Virus record (IMG/VR): IMGVR_UViG_3300005264_000015
Span: 1 to 43,031 of that record
Length of the DNA stretch: 43,031 nt
Strand: one strand, 5' to 3'
Source of the DNA: a virus
Positions 1-7,149 of this stretch are shown piece after piece. A program made the position numbers and the translations under genes. The notes under the pieces were generated by a model that saw nothing but the letters and a program-made list of their open reading frames with translations, had not been told where the DNA came from and ran no database searches. Every line of letters begins with the position of its first letter. The first letter of the stretch is position 1.

Positions 1-99
1 ATTCTATCACTAACCATTGCTTTTGTTAAAAAAAAAATTTGTATTTTTGGCATTTTTATAAAGCTTTCGGTTAGTGTGTAGCTTCTGCTTATGCAGGGC

Positions 100-227
100 A
101 CACACAACAAATATAAAATATAGTTGTTATAGTGTCAAATTTAAGCGATACTACTATTAATTAAGTTTTGAGATGTAATGAAACTGTATCGCATATTTCC
201 ACTACATTTTATATTTAAATCGTTACC
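100..227 (-). repeat. attC-like imperfect inverted repeat
   Basis: This noncoding stretch follows the stop codon of the 72-aa gene. Read on the minus strand it begins near TAACG and ends near GTTG. It contains an 11-bp perfect outer arm pair (109-119 with 206-216) and a 7-bp inner pair GCGATAC/GTATCGC (145-151 with 186-192), with short interruptions between them. Size and layout (outer core boxes, bulged inner arms, variable loop) resemble integron attC sites, but the core boxes do not match RYYYAAC/GTTRRRY exactly. A further short hairpin, GTGTGT...ACACAC with a CTGC/GCAG inner stem, lies at about 73-107. Confidence 0.4.
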
Positions 228-234
228 CATAATA

Positions 235-453
235 CTACAATTCGCTTTTCTTTATTTTTTTACAGAAATTAACTATCGAAGAGCAGTCACTACAAGTTAC
301 TCTTTCATTTGTTTCTATAAAATCTCCAGTTGTTGCTTTGTCTCTATCCATTGTTAATCCACATAGGGTAAAATCTCCACTTGATGCACTTTCAAAATGG
401 ACACCATTATCAACCACTCCATCTCCGTTGCCTATAAATTTTATTTTTCTCAT
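235..453 (-). CDS. small cysteine-rich protein, unknown function
   Basis: A 72-aa protein that I do not recognise as a named family. Its C-terminal half carries a TCSDC motif (about residues 53-57) and a further Cys before a basic tail FCKKIKKSEL. With Cys31 (LCGLTMD) this could bind zinc, as many small phage zinc-ribbon proteins do. It starts at ATG behind an A/T-rich leader without a clear Shine-Dalgarno. It is the last complete gene of a leftward array whose members are each followed by an attC-like inverted repeat. Function is unassigned; the zinc role is inference from cysteine spacing. Confidence 0.65.
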   Translation of the reverse strand: MRKIKFIGNGDGVVDNGVHFESASSGDFTLCGLTMDRDKATTGDFIETNERVTCSDCSSIVNFCKKIKKSEL

Positions 454-482
454 TTTTTTTTAATTTTAATTTAATGTGTTAA

Positions 483-569
483 TAAACGGTATAAACAAAC
501 CGCTATCAAGCTTATTACTAAATTTGAACTGTCTTATATGCGGTCAGTTCATACCGCAATTCGTTAGCC
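483..569 (-). repeat. attC-like imperfect inverted repeat
   Basis: It lies between the 120-aa and 72-aa genes. The arms CGGTATAAACAAACCGC (487-503) and GCGGTCAGTTCATACCG (540-556) pair at about 13 of 17 positions. Outside them the minus strand reads GGCTAACG at one end and CGTTTATTAAC at the other, so the ends also pair (TAACG with CGTTTA). The repeat overlaps the stop codon of the upstream gene, as attC sites often do. Confidence 0.45.
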
Positions 570-926
570 GTTATTGCTAAAAATAGTTTTTGCTTTATTT
601 GTCACGTAATTTAAAGCCCAATTTATACCATCTTGAAAACCTGCTCTTTTATATTGCCAATTAGTTTCTGTCGCTCTACCTGTTATATTATTTAGTCTTT
701 CATCAATAACATCTAATGTAGGCAACAAACGGCTAACATTATGTAAAGTGCATTCTTTCTTACTCGTGTTAGCTTCGTTCACTTGCTGTTGTGCGTATTC
801 TTCCATTGCTTCTAACACAACATTATACTCAGGTATTTTCTGCATTTCAATTAAAGTTTTGTAACTGGTATATATTCTGCCTACCAATTTCTTTAAGTGT
901 TTATTTAAAATATCTTCTTTTTTCAT
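564..926 (-). CDS. hypothetical protein in cassette-like array
   Basis: A 120-aa protein without a recognised domain. The middle contains a predicted helix (VVLEAMEEYAQQQVNEA, about residues 36-52) followed by NTSKKECTLHNV. That segment resembles in shape the TSDSNC motif of two other small genes here (9224-9598 and 41202-41549). The C-terminal part has a GINWALNY segment that could be amphipathic. The stop codon TAA lies inside the TAACG core of the following inverted repeat, which suggests the gene travels as a unit with it. Start ATG at 926 follows an A/T-rich leader. Confidence 0.6.
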   Translation of the reverse strand: MKKEDILNKHLKKLVGRIYTSYKTLIEMQKIPEYNVVLEAMEEYAQQQVNEANTSKKECTLHNVSRLLPTLDVIDERLNNITGRATETNWQYKRAGFQDGINWALNYVTNKAKTIFSNNG

Positions 927-976
927 CGTTCACTATTTAGTTAATTATTAAATTATTATCTCGTATCAAATTCTAT

Positions 977-1006
977 TTTAACGCACCTTACATTTATCGT
1001 TAGGCT
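977..1006 (-). repeat. dispersed short repeat at a gene boundary (CGTTAGG / CACCTTACAT)
   Basis: The plus strand shows ACGCACCTTACAT, four bases, then CGTTAGG. Almost the same string, ACACACCTTACAT, five bases and CGTTAGG, occurs at 41969-41993. Both copies sit just downstream of the stop of a small leftward gene or just upstream of the start of one. On the minus strand this gives GCCTAAC, which fits the attC R'' consensus RYYYAAC, with GTTAAA at the other end. It is much shorter than a normal attC and may be a truncated one. Confidence 0.4.
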
Positions 1007-1009
1007 TCA

Positions 1010-1330
1010 TTATCCTTGTTCATATTCACAACTCGTAAAATCATCAAGTATGCGGTCATAAACAATTACAAAATTAGCACTTGCATTTCTATTATCACTT
1101 TCATTTGCACCACCTAAGCACATTCCAAAATCGAAAACTATTTCTTTATCAGAAAATTCACTCTCATCTTCAAGTAATTCAAATTCATTAAATGCTTGTT
1201 CTTTGAAATCAATTATTTCTTTATAATGGTCAGCTTCGTATTTATGTTCTTCTAAAATATCTTCTTGCTCTTTATACAAGTCAATAAATAGTTTTCTGAA
1301 ATCAATGTAATCATTTATTTCTAAGTCCAT
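1010..1330 (-). CDS. hypothetical acidic protein, first cassette-like gene
   Basis: A 106-aa, strongly acidic protein with no domain I recognise. Residues 1-55 are mostly charged and probably helical. The middle contains DFGMCLGGANESDN, and the C-terminus is DFTSCEYEQG. It is the first gene downstream (leftward) of a palindrome-controlled promoter at 1454-1499 and of an attC-like repeat at 1353-1447. It is followed by the short CGTTAGG repeat. Acidic small phage proteins are sometimes DNA mimics, but nothing here proves that. Confidence 0.55.
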   Translation of the reverse strand: MDLEINDYIDFRKLFIDLYKEQEDILEEHKYEADHYKEIIDFKEQAFNEFELLEDESEFSDKEIVFDFGMCLGGANESDNRNASANFVIVYDRILDDFTSCEYEQG

Positions 1331-1352
1331 TCTATTAAATTTTAAAACGAAA

Positions 1353-1447
1353 GCCTAACACTAAATATAGCAAATAAGCCTTCAAAGTTTATACTAAATT
1401 ATTAAATTCGTTCTATGGCTTACTTGCCATATTATTTCCGTTAGCAA
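1353..1447 (-). repeat. attC-like imperfect inverted repeat, best copy
   Basis: Arms GCCTAACACTAAATATAGC (from 1353) and GCCATATTATTTCCGTTAGC (to about 1446) pair with bulges, and the inner GCAAATAAGCC (1371-1381) pairs with GGCTTACTTGC (1418-1428) with one mismatch. On the minus strand the distal box is GTTAGGC, an exact match to the attC R' consensus GTTRRRY, and the proximal box is GCTAAC. The length of 95 nt and the two-step stem with unpaired bases are typical of attC. It lies between the SF2 helicase gene and the first cassette-like gene. Confidence 0.55.
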
Positions 1448-1453
1448 CATTAC

Positions 1454-1499
1454 AAATATAGTAATAAATATAATATAAACACAATGTTTTACAACACAT
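1454..1499 (-). promoter_or_regulatory. leftward promoter with degenerate palindrome
   Basis: On the minus strand the -7 box TATATTTG (1454-1461) is preceded by 22 bp and then a degenerate copy of the genome-wide palindrome (1484-1499; arms TGTGTT and AACATT in place of TATGTT and AACATA). The palindrome overlaps the stop codon of the helicase gene. The spacing equals that at 6525-6569 and 40456-40501. It should drive the three small genes to the left. Confidence 0.5.
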
Positions 1500-3078
1500 T
1501 ACGACAAAATTCAACCGCTTTACGTTGTGTACCTGCACTCCATCCGTATTCATTACCAAAATTAATAATTGCACGTTCGCGACCTTTATACCATAATTGA
1601 CGCCATAACCATGCTGATTTGTACTTTTTTATTTTCCAATACGTATAGAGTTCTTCATTTGTCATATCTTTAATGCGTTTTACTTTAATCGCTCGTTGCA
1701 ATTCTGCGTCAAATGCTGTTGCTGATAATTCAATATCTTTTAGTTTTTTTTCAGGATATTTAAACCCGCAAATAGGACAAATTGTGTATGATGCCATAAT
1801 TAATCTACGACAACCACCTTCCCCTATTGGTTTTCCATCACTATCAAAACCGCATTCTTTTACTGGTGGTATTCCTTTACCTACATTTTGTTCGTGCCAT
1901 AACGACCATATACGTTTCTCAGAATAATAACCTAGTCGAGAACAATTACCTCCAAAATCAAGTATGTTAAAGTGTGTTTTATTTTCACTCAAGCGTGAGC
2001 CTCTCCCTATCATTTGCAGCAATAGAGTTACGGATATTGTCGCACGATTTAATATTATGGTTTCGATTGTTGGCTCATCAAAACCAGTAGTTAATATACC
2101 TGCATTTACTAATATTGCTCCTTTTGTGTTGTGAAACCATTCTAATATATTATCACGTTTACCGCTGTATTTTGTGAAATTTTTTTCATATAACTCAAAT
2201 ATTCTATTACGTTCATTATAGCGTGCAATTTGTCCGTCTGTTGCATTTTGCGGATATTTAGGTTTTGATACGTCAGATGTTAAAAATCTCACATCTAAGC
2301 CTTGTTCCGCAAATTCTATCACGGTTTTTATTGTATGCTCAATATTTACACAGAAAACAAGCGATTTTGTATTTGGTGTTAATTCCAGATAATTCTTCAC
2401 AACACCTTTGTATAGTTTTGGATTATTAAATTCGCTAAACATTTGCGAAACCTTATAATCTCCGCTTAAATGGTCAATCTTTACATTTGACATATTCGGA
2501 TTTGCAAGCCCGTAATAATCATCGTTTAACAGGTAATTCATTTCGATTAATTCAGCAACGTCTACAGTTTGAATGATACTTTCAAAATCCAAGCCTAATT
2601 GACGCATTTTACCGCTTCTCTTTGGCGTTGCCGTAAATCCAAGAACGTGTTTTTCTTGTATAAAATCAAGTTCAAATAACCAATTAAACTCCTGAATATG
2701 AATTTCATCAACTATAAATAAATCTATTGTCTTTAAAAAATCTAACCAGTACTGTTCAGTTATACGTCTACGTAATGTTTGCGACATTGCAACATATGAA
2801 TTGAACGTATTTGATACGGTTTTAATACCTGCTTGAATATAATACGGATTTAATCCAACACGTTTGAAAGAGCCACCAGCCTGTGTAAGTAATTCAGCTC
2901 TATTTGTTAGTACTAATACTTTTTTACCTTTTTGCGATACTTGTCTTGCAAGTTCTGAGAATACAACCGTCTTGCCTGCACCTGTAGGAGCTTGACAAAT
3001 GACGTGTTTTTTGCCATTTGCAAACTCCTTTCGACTGTCTTTTATTAATTGTTCTTGATATAGTCTGAGTTTAATCAC
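1489..3078 (-). CDS. DEAD/DEAH-box SF2 helicase with C-terminal zinc motif
   Basis: A 529-aa superfamily 2 helicase. Motifs seen: Q-like N-terminus LRLYQEQL, motif I PTGAGKT (31-37), motif II DEIH (124-127), motif III GFTATP (147-152), and C-terminal motifs with TGFDEPTIE and QMIGRGSR, the arginine-finger motif VI. After the helicase core a Cys-rich segment (CGFDSDG...GGCRRL...CPICGF) probably binds zinc. It resembles RadD/YejH-type and phage recombination helicases. The start is GTG at 3078, overlapping the preceding 54-aa gene by 8 nt. Together with the YqaJ nuclease and the SMC-like ATPase it forms the recombination/replication module. A role in branch migration or replication restart is inference. 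Confidence 0.9.
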   Translation of the reverse strand: MIKLRLYQEQLIKDSRKEFANGKKHVICQAPTGAGKTVVFSELARQVSQKGKKVLVLTNRAELLTQAGGSFKRVGLNPYYIQAGIKTVSNTFNSYVAMSQTLRRRITEQYWLDFLKTIDLFIVDEIHIQEFNWLFELDFIQEKHVLGFTATPKRSGKMRQLGLDFESIIQTVDVAELIEMNYLLNDDYYGLANPNMSNVKIDHLSGDYKVSQMFSEFNNPKLYKGVVKNYLELTPNTKSLVFCVNIEHTIKTVIEFAEQGLDVRFLTSDVSKPKYPQNATDGQIARYNERNRIFELYEKNFTKYSGKRDNILEWFHNTKGAILVNAGILTTGFDEPTIETIILNRATISVTLLLQMIGRGSRLSENKTHFNILDFGGNCSRLGYYSEKRIWSLWHEQNVGKGIPPVKECGFDSDGKPIGEGGCRRLIMASYTICPICGFKYPEKKLKDIELSATAFDAELQRAIKVKRIKDMTNEELYTYWKIKKYKSAWLWRQLWYKGRERAIINFGNEYGWSAGTQRKAVEFCRNVL

Positions 3079-3235
3079 GCTCTAAAACTTCAATTCTATG
3101 CGTAAAATCTTGTCTATCTTCTGGGTGCGTCATTGTCAGAAGTTTGTAGGTTTCTTGCTCATTCAACCACTTTTTATCTGCGTGTTTATTATACGCCTTA
3201 ATATTGCTTATCATTTCCTTTCTTATTTGTTCCAT
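3071..3235 (-). CDS. small hypothetical protein (54 aa)
   Basis: A short gene wedged between the SMC-like ATPase and the helicase. It begins MEQIRKEMISNIKAYNKHAD and ends in a charged helix HRIEVLERD. ATG at 3235 lies inside the end of the ATPase gene (13-nt overlap) and its stop overlaps the GTG start of the helicase. Such interlocked overlaps argue for translational coupling and for a real gene. No domain is recognised. Confidence 0.65.
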   Translation of the reverse strand: MEQIRKEMISNIKAYNKHADKKWLNEQETYKLLTMTHPEDRQDFTHRIEVLERD

Positions 3236-4938
3236 AATACTTCTCCTCCTTGTATTAAAATTTCGCCATCTTTTAGTTTATCTTGTGCAAAATCACCTGT
3301 TATGTTTAAAAATATTGTTAAATCTAATTTTTCACCCATTTGTTCCAATAGTGTTTCAGTCTTATTATCCATCGGTATATTGTCAATGAACATATATCGC
3401 ATAGCTTTTGGCTTTTGATTCAATAAATAGTTTTGAATTAATAAGCAAATAATAGGTTTTTGTGTTCCGCTGTATGCAGATAGTTTGATTAAATCTTTCT
3501 TCTCGTTGTTGAAATACTTAGGGTCGTATGTACCATCATATTTTAGAAAAATATCTAATTTTTCACCATTTTCTTCTGGTGCAATTTTTAATCCTTCAAC
3601 ACCTGTATCAACTTTTGCAAGTAATTTTACATATTGTTTTTTCAATTCTTTTACCTCGTCATCTGCTTGTTTCCATGCGTTCCAAGAATCAACAGCTTTC
3701 ACAACTTTATTTGTTTCTTTAGCTTGTTCTTTCAGGGTTGTTAAATTTAGTATTTCAGCATCAAAAAGTGTTAAATCTACAACTATCTGCTCGCTTGATG
3801 CTGTTTTGTATTGCTTACGTAATTCTTGGAGCTGTGTTAAGATTTCTTGGCCTTTCAATTGTGAATTAGTTGTTGATATGATTTTGTTTTCTTCGTCGAA
3901 TTGTATGTATTCAGGTTGTGCTATTTTAGGAATTTGCGGATACTTGATGTTTAATTGTATTGTTGATAATAATTCTTTTGCAATCACTTTATTAATAGCA
4001 TTCAAATTCATTAAACCTGTAATTCCATTTTCAATTTCACCAAATGTATTACTAATATTTTTATGTAATTCTACATCTACCTGCGAACGCTGTATCGCAT
4101 CATTATACTTATTTTTCAACTCACTATTAAACTGTACAGCCTTAGTGGTTAATTCGGATACTCTGGTTTTAATTTCTTGTATTCGTGCATCTTTTCCTGA
4201 TGTAGATTTTGTTTCTTCAATTGTACGCTGTTTTTCTTGTTCTTTTATTTGCGAATCTAATGACTCAATATTAATATATTCAGGAATAGTTGCAGGTCGT
4301 TCCGGGTCGCAACCGTTAGCAATTAAATCTTCTTTGATACCTCCAACTTGTTTACGCATCATATCTTTTTGTGAGCGTTCCTGTTCTGCTTGTTCTATTT
4401 TATATAATATAGTATCTTTATATTCTGGAGCAGATGTATCAAATACAACTCCTAATTTTTTAAATTCGTGTTGATATAATTTTAATAGAATTTTGCGTTG
4501 TGTTGTTGGATTTTCACTTGTTAATTCGTCAAGTTTCCAGGTAAGTTCAGTTTGTAATGTTTCCAAATATTTTGCAGGTGTAGCACGTACTCCATCAATT
4601 ACGGGTTCATTAATTCTCTTACCTTCTGCATCTTTTGTGTATAAAGTATAAGATAGACCGCCTTTTTTATCACTTTTACAGCCAACAAATATTTTCATAT
4701 CACCATCAAGCAATTGCACTTCCGTATCAATATTGCCATAAAGTTGTTTATCTGTTAGTGTTTTAGCACCTTGTGTTCCAAGTTGCAATGATTTTTGGAG
4801 CGTTGTTTTACCTTCACCTACACCACCTTTAATAATGTTTAATTTTGCATCTTTATCAAACTGCAATTGTACAGCTTGTAAAATACCTAATTGACTATTT
4901 ACGGATAGCCCTACGATTTTAACTTTTTTTTGTTCCAT
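3223..4938 (-). CDS. SMC/RecF-like AAA ATPase with coiled coil
   Basis: A 571-aa ATPase of the RecF/RecN/SMC type (AAA_23-like). Walker A is GGVGEGKT near residue 38. Long charged segments rich in Lys, Glu and Gln (about 170-430) look like an antiparallel coiled coil. The C-terminal lobe contains LSAYSGTQKP, possibly signature-like, and MFIDNIPMD, a Walker B-like strand. Start ATG at 4938 is chosen because it follows the YqaJ stop by 4 nt; an ATG 15 nt upstream would overlap it. The gene neighbours a YqaJ exonuclease, an arrangement reminiscent of SbcCD-like nuclease/ATPase pairs. A function in recombination or DNA end processing is inferred. Confidence 0.8.
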   Translation of the reverse strand: MEQKKVKIVGLSVNSQLGILQAVQLQFDKDAKLNIIKGGVGEGKTTLQKSLQLGTQGAKTLTDKQLYGNIDTEVQLLDGDMKIFVGCKSDKKGGLSYTLYTKDAEGKRINEPVIDGVRATPAKYLETLQTELTWKLDELTSENPTTQRKILLKLYQHEFKKLGVVFDTSAPEYKDTILYKIEQAEQERSQKDMMRKQVGGIKEDLIANGCDPERPATIPEYINIESLDSQIKEQEKQRTIEETKSTSGKDARIQEIKTRVSELTTKAVQFNSELKNKYNDAIQRSQVDVELHKNISNTFGEIENGITGLMNLNAINKVIAKELLSTIQLNIKYPQIPKIAQPEYIQFDEENKIISTTNSQLKGQEILTQLQELRKQYKTASSEQIVVDLTLFDAEILNLTTLKEQAKETNKVVKAVDSWNAWKQADDEVKELKKQYVKLLAKVDTGVEGLKIAPEENGEKLDIFLKYDGTYDPKYFNNEKKDLIKLSAYSGTQKPIICLLIQNYLLNQKPKAMRYMFIDNIPMDNKTETLLEQMGEKLDLTIFLNITGDFAQDKLKDGEILIQGGEVLWNK

Positions 4939-4942
4939 AATT

Positions 4943-5593
4943 CTAAAATTCATTAATTAATTCAATTTGTCTTTCAATATCAAATAAAAGCGTATCAGCT
5001 AAATCGTGAGCTTTTGTAACCGCTTCATGTATTGGCATCATTACAGGCTTTTTTTCTGTACCCATATTAATTTCACTTTGTGGTGTTAATTTCTTTATGA
5101 AATGTTTTACACTTTCTGGACGATACGCTATAAAATAAAACTCCTCCAGCTTTGGATTGACTGTAAAATAATGCAAACACTGGTTAATATTTTCATGCGG
5201 TATTTCGTTTGTTATAAGTGTTTTTGTATGCTGTTTTCTACCAAAACATTTAGTTTCACACATTTTAGTTTCACAGTCTGTTATTCCATCCGGACTAATA
5301 CCTAACAATTTATTTCTTTTGCTTTGTAACCAACCTACTTCACTAAACTGAACACCTACGTATTTACTTAGATATTCGCGTGCAAAAACTTCCATTTCAG
5401 AACCGCGTTGCATATCAGCAGATTGAAAACTATCCTCATCGTATTCAAATTCTTCTAAAAATTGACTCACTAAATCATTTAATAATGTCAATGATTTTAC
5501 AAATAATCCTTTTGATAATGTACCGCCTATTTTACGCCATTTTATCTCAAACCATTCTTCTGTTCCTTGCTTAATATTTTTATAAATATCCAT
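4943..5593 (-). CDS. YqaJ-family viral recombinase (lambda Exo-like nuclease)
   Basis: A 216-aa PD-(D/E)XK exonuclease of the YqaJ family. Visible motifs are QGTEEWFEIKWRKIGG near residues 9-24, GSEMEVFAREYL (about 65-76), LGISPDG (catalytic Asp, about 97-103), the ETKC segment holding the E-x-K pair (about 112-115), and HENINQCLHYF, the conserved QXXXY-type helix. Such enzymes degrade the 5' strand of duplex DNA to make 3' overhangs for single-strand annealing. Its partner could be the 174-aa protein encoded just upstream, whose end it overlaps by 14 nt. No Redbeta, RecT or Erf annealing protein is recognisable, which is a gap in the module. Confidence 0.88.
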   Translation of the reverse strand: MDIYKNIKQGTEEWFEIKWRKIGGTLSKGLFVKSLTLLNDLVSQFLEEFEYDEDSFQSADMQRGSEMEVFAREYLSKYVGVQFSEVGWLQSKRNKLLGISPDGITDCETKMCETKCFGRKQHTKTLITNEIPHENINQCLHYFTVNPKLEEFYFIAYRPESVKHFIKKLTPQSEINMGTEKKPVMMPIHEAVTKAHDLADTLLFDIERQIELINEF

Positions 5594-6104
5594 TTTTCTT
5601 TTTTTCTTTTAGTGCTACAACTGATGGCAATAATTGCTCATCTTTTGATATTTTGCTCCAATTTGCCTTCAACTCGTCCAAATTTTTAGAACCGCCAATA
5701 ATCTTTAAAGCATTGTTATCAGATATTGTAGGTGTTGGACTTTGCATTTTAATACGAATTCCGCCGGTTTTTTTACCCATCATTTTAACATTTTCATCAA
5801 AGTAAAGTTCCAATCTAATATTAGTCCAATTACCTGTATTTCGTGCTTCTTTTAATGTTATTCCTTTTTCACGCTTTACAATGTCAGTGATAATTTTTCT
5901 ATTTAAAGAATTAACAACCATATCTTTTATATTTTCGTGAAATGACATAAAATAGCCATCTGTTTTATTACCCGAAACATCTACTCCTGTCTCATACCAA
6001 CACTTTTTAATGGTTACAACTTTGTTATCCATCATATCTACATCAACACCAGCTAAATGAGTTGATTTGCGATATTTCATTGCATCAACATTTTCTTCTT
6101 TCAT
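5580..6104 (-). CDS. conserved phage protein of recombination module, unknown
   Basis: A 174-aa protein immediately upstream of, and overlapping, the YqaJ nuclease. I do not recognise a named domain. It has a mixed composition with KKCWYETGVDV, a region MVVNSLNRKIITDIV, WTNIRLELYFDENVKMMGKKTGG, and a lysine-rich C-terminus. The predicted beta-rich core and its place beside YqaJ suggest a DNA-binding or annealing accessory protein, which is inference from context only. ATG at 6104 lies 4 nt after the stop of the small membrane protein gene. Confidence 0.7.
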   Translation of the reverse strand: MKEENVDAMKYRKSTHLAGVDVDMMDNKVVTIKKCWYETGVDVSGNKTDGYFMSFHENIKDMVVNSLNRKIITDIVKREKGITLKEARNTGNWTNIRLELYFDENVKMMGKKTGGIRIKMQSPTPTISDNNALKIIGGSKNLDELKANWSKISKDEQLLPSVVALKEKKKNGYL

Positions 6105-6108
6105 AGTA

Positions 6109-6228
6109 CTATATATTTAGCCCAATCATTTGAGCGAATTTGTAAGTTAATATTAATGCCGTTGCTAACCCTATACAGATTATCGCAACCATTGCTTCGT
6201 AAGATACTTTTTCTTTTTCTTTTTTCAT
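6109..6228 (-). CDS. 39-aa single-pass membrane protein
   Basis: A very short gene: a basic start MKKEKEKVSYEAM, then a hydrophobic stretch VAIICIGLATALILTY (about residues 14-29) and a short tail. Its ATG shares one base with the stop of the upstream 81-aa gene (TAATG) and its stop lies 4 nt before the next gene, so it is embedded in the operon. Function is unknown. A small membrane protein among early genes could be an inhibitor or superinfection-exclusion factor, but no evidence decides this. Confidence 0.65.
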   Translation of the reverse strand: MKKEKEKVSYEAMVAIICIGLATALILTYKFAQMIGLNI

Positions 6229-6473
6229 TATAGTAGTCCTCTCATTATAACAGCATCAGCACCTAATTTAATAAAGGTTCTTTCCTGTTCAGTTAATATT
6301 ATATTGCATAATTTCTTTTGTGTACCTTCATAAATTATGCTCTGAGCTTCTGCAATTTTTAAATCAATTTCGCGAATTAAATTTTGATGTTGTATATGCA
6401 AAGGATGTTTTTTATATGCGTTTCCTTTATTTAATTCTGTTAGCTCTTCTACTGTGAAGTTTGTAAAATCCAT
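6228..6473 (-). CDS. small early protein, unknown (81 aa)
   Basis: The start MDFTNFTVEELTELN at 6473 is preferred over an upstream in-frame TTG at 6527, because the stretch between them coincides with the promoter and its leader. The protein is largely helical (HPLHIQHQNLIREIDLKIAE, about residues 22-41) and ends VIMRGLL. It is the first gene downstream of the palindrome promoter 6525-6569, so it heads its own transcript together with the membrane peptide, the 174-aa protein and YqaJ. No family is recognised. Confidence 0.6.
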   Translation of the reverse strand: MDFTNFTVEELTELNKGNAYKKHPLHIQHQNLIREIDLKIAEAQSIIYEGTQKKLCNIILTEQERTFIKLGADAVIMRGLL

Positions 6474-6524
6474 ACTTATTTGTTTTTTAATTCTGTATAA
6501 AAGTAGTATAAAATATAACACAAA

Positions 6525-6569
6525 CAAAATTAATATACAATAAAATTACGTTTTATGTTGTGTAACATA
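6525..6569 (-). promoter_or_regulatory. leftward promoter with 16-bp palindromic operator
   Basis: The operator TATGTTGTGTAACATA spans 6554-6569 with perfect 6-bp arms. It is followed on the minus strand by 21 bp and the -7 box TAATTTTG (6525-6532), an exact match to the Bacteroidetes TAnnTTTG element. A leader of about 50 nt leads to the ATG at 6473. Spacing and box are identical to the leftward promoter at 30066-30110. Confidence 0.65.
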
Positions 6570-6571
6570 CT

Positions 6572-6901
6572 TTATCGCTGCAATATATAAGTCTCTAATT
6601 CAGCCTTTGGAAACATTAAAAACTTTCCTTTTTTTATAAATGGTATCTTATCATCATTTACATACTGGTAAAGAGTTCTTTTACTTAATCCAGTTTTTTC
6701 AATAGCTTCTTGCATATTATAAAACTCCTTATCTTGTTCAATCCTTGCAAGCCGTTTGAAGTTCCATTTATCAATTTCCTTTTTATCAAATACTATTTTT
6801 GTACCTGTATTTGTAAATGGTATCTTATCAAATTGCACCATCGTATAAATTTGCTGCGTACTATACGCACCTAAATATTTAACTAATTCTTTTACGTTCA
6901 T
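6572..6901 (-). CDS. tandem helix-turn-helix (excisionase/MerR-like) DNA-binding protein
   Basis: A 109-aa protein with two copies of an HTH_17/excisionase-like fold. The first is YLGAYSTQQIYTMVQFDKIPFTNTG, about residues 9-33, followed by a strand-like TKIVFDKKEIDKW. The second is AIEKTGLSKRTLYQYVNDDKIPF (about 67-89), then KGKFLMFPKAELETYI. Each has the typical helix-turn-helix, IPF wing and K-E-hydrophobic end. A single chain with two heads could read two half-sites, making it one candidate for the protein that binds the palindrome, whose copy at 6554-6569 lies directly beside its stop codon. Its start overlaps the upstream gene by ATGA. Classic roles would be excisionase or transcription regulator. 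Confidence 0.8.
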   Translation of the reverse strand: MNVKELVKYLGAYSTQQIYTMVQFDKIPFTNTGTKIVFDKKEIDKWNFKRLARIEQDKEFYNMQEAIEKTGLSKRTLYQYVNDDKIPFIKKGKFLMFPKAELETYILQR

Positions 6902-7149
6902 TTCTTTTCTACTAAAAATATATATAAATATTCGCTTTTTTTAAAATAACCAAAAACAGACTGTCTATTTAATGTTTTTCCGGTTGCAATACGCATTAAA
7001 GCAACCGGAAACATTTCATCTCTATGGAATTTAAACCAATCAAAAACTTTCCATTCGTTTATTTCTTTTATTTCGGAAGGTTTTTCTGTTAGTTGTTCTT
7101 CCATTATCGCAATTAAGCGGGTATTTTGTTCTGTTAGTTGTATTTTCAT
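6898..7149 (-). CDS. hypothetical early protein (83 aa)
   Basis: No recognised domain. The sequence is mixed alpha/beta with INEWKVFDWFKFHRDEMFPVA (about residues 29-49), aromatic and charged. Its start is coupled to the HNH gene by TAATG and its stop to the HTH gene by ATGA, so it is translated within that operon. The role is unknown. Confidence 0.65.
   Translation of the reverse strand: MKIQLTEQNTRLIAIMEEQLTEKPSEIKEINEWKVFDWFKFHRDEMFPVALMRIATGKTLNRQSVFGYFKKSEYLYIFLVEKK

Noticed and set aside
1-17. Possible start of a leftward gene (ATGGTTAGTGATAGA) at the left edge
   Set aside because: Only five codons are in the window and no ribosome site or promoter supports it.
72-108. Short perfect hairpin GTGTGT...ACACAC as an intrinsic terminator
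   Set aside because: No T run follows on either strand; it fits better as part of the attC-like inverted repeat region.
3485-4474. Long plus-strand open frame of 329 codons within the SMC-like ATPase gene
   Set aside because: It is the antisense shadow of a clearly coding gene; its Ser/Phe/Cys-rich composition is typical of such shadows.
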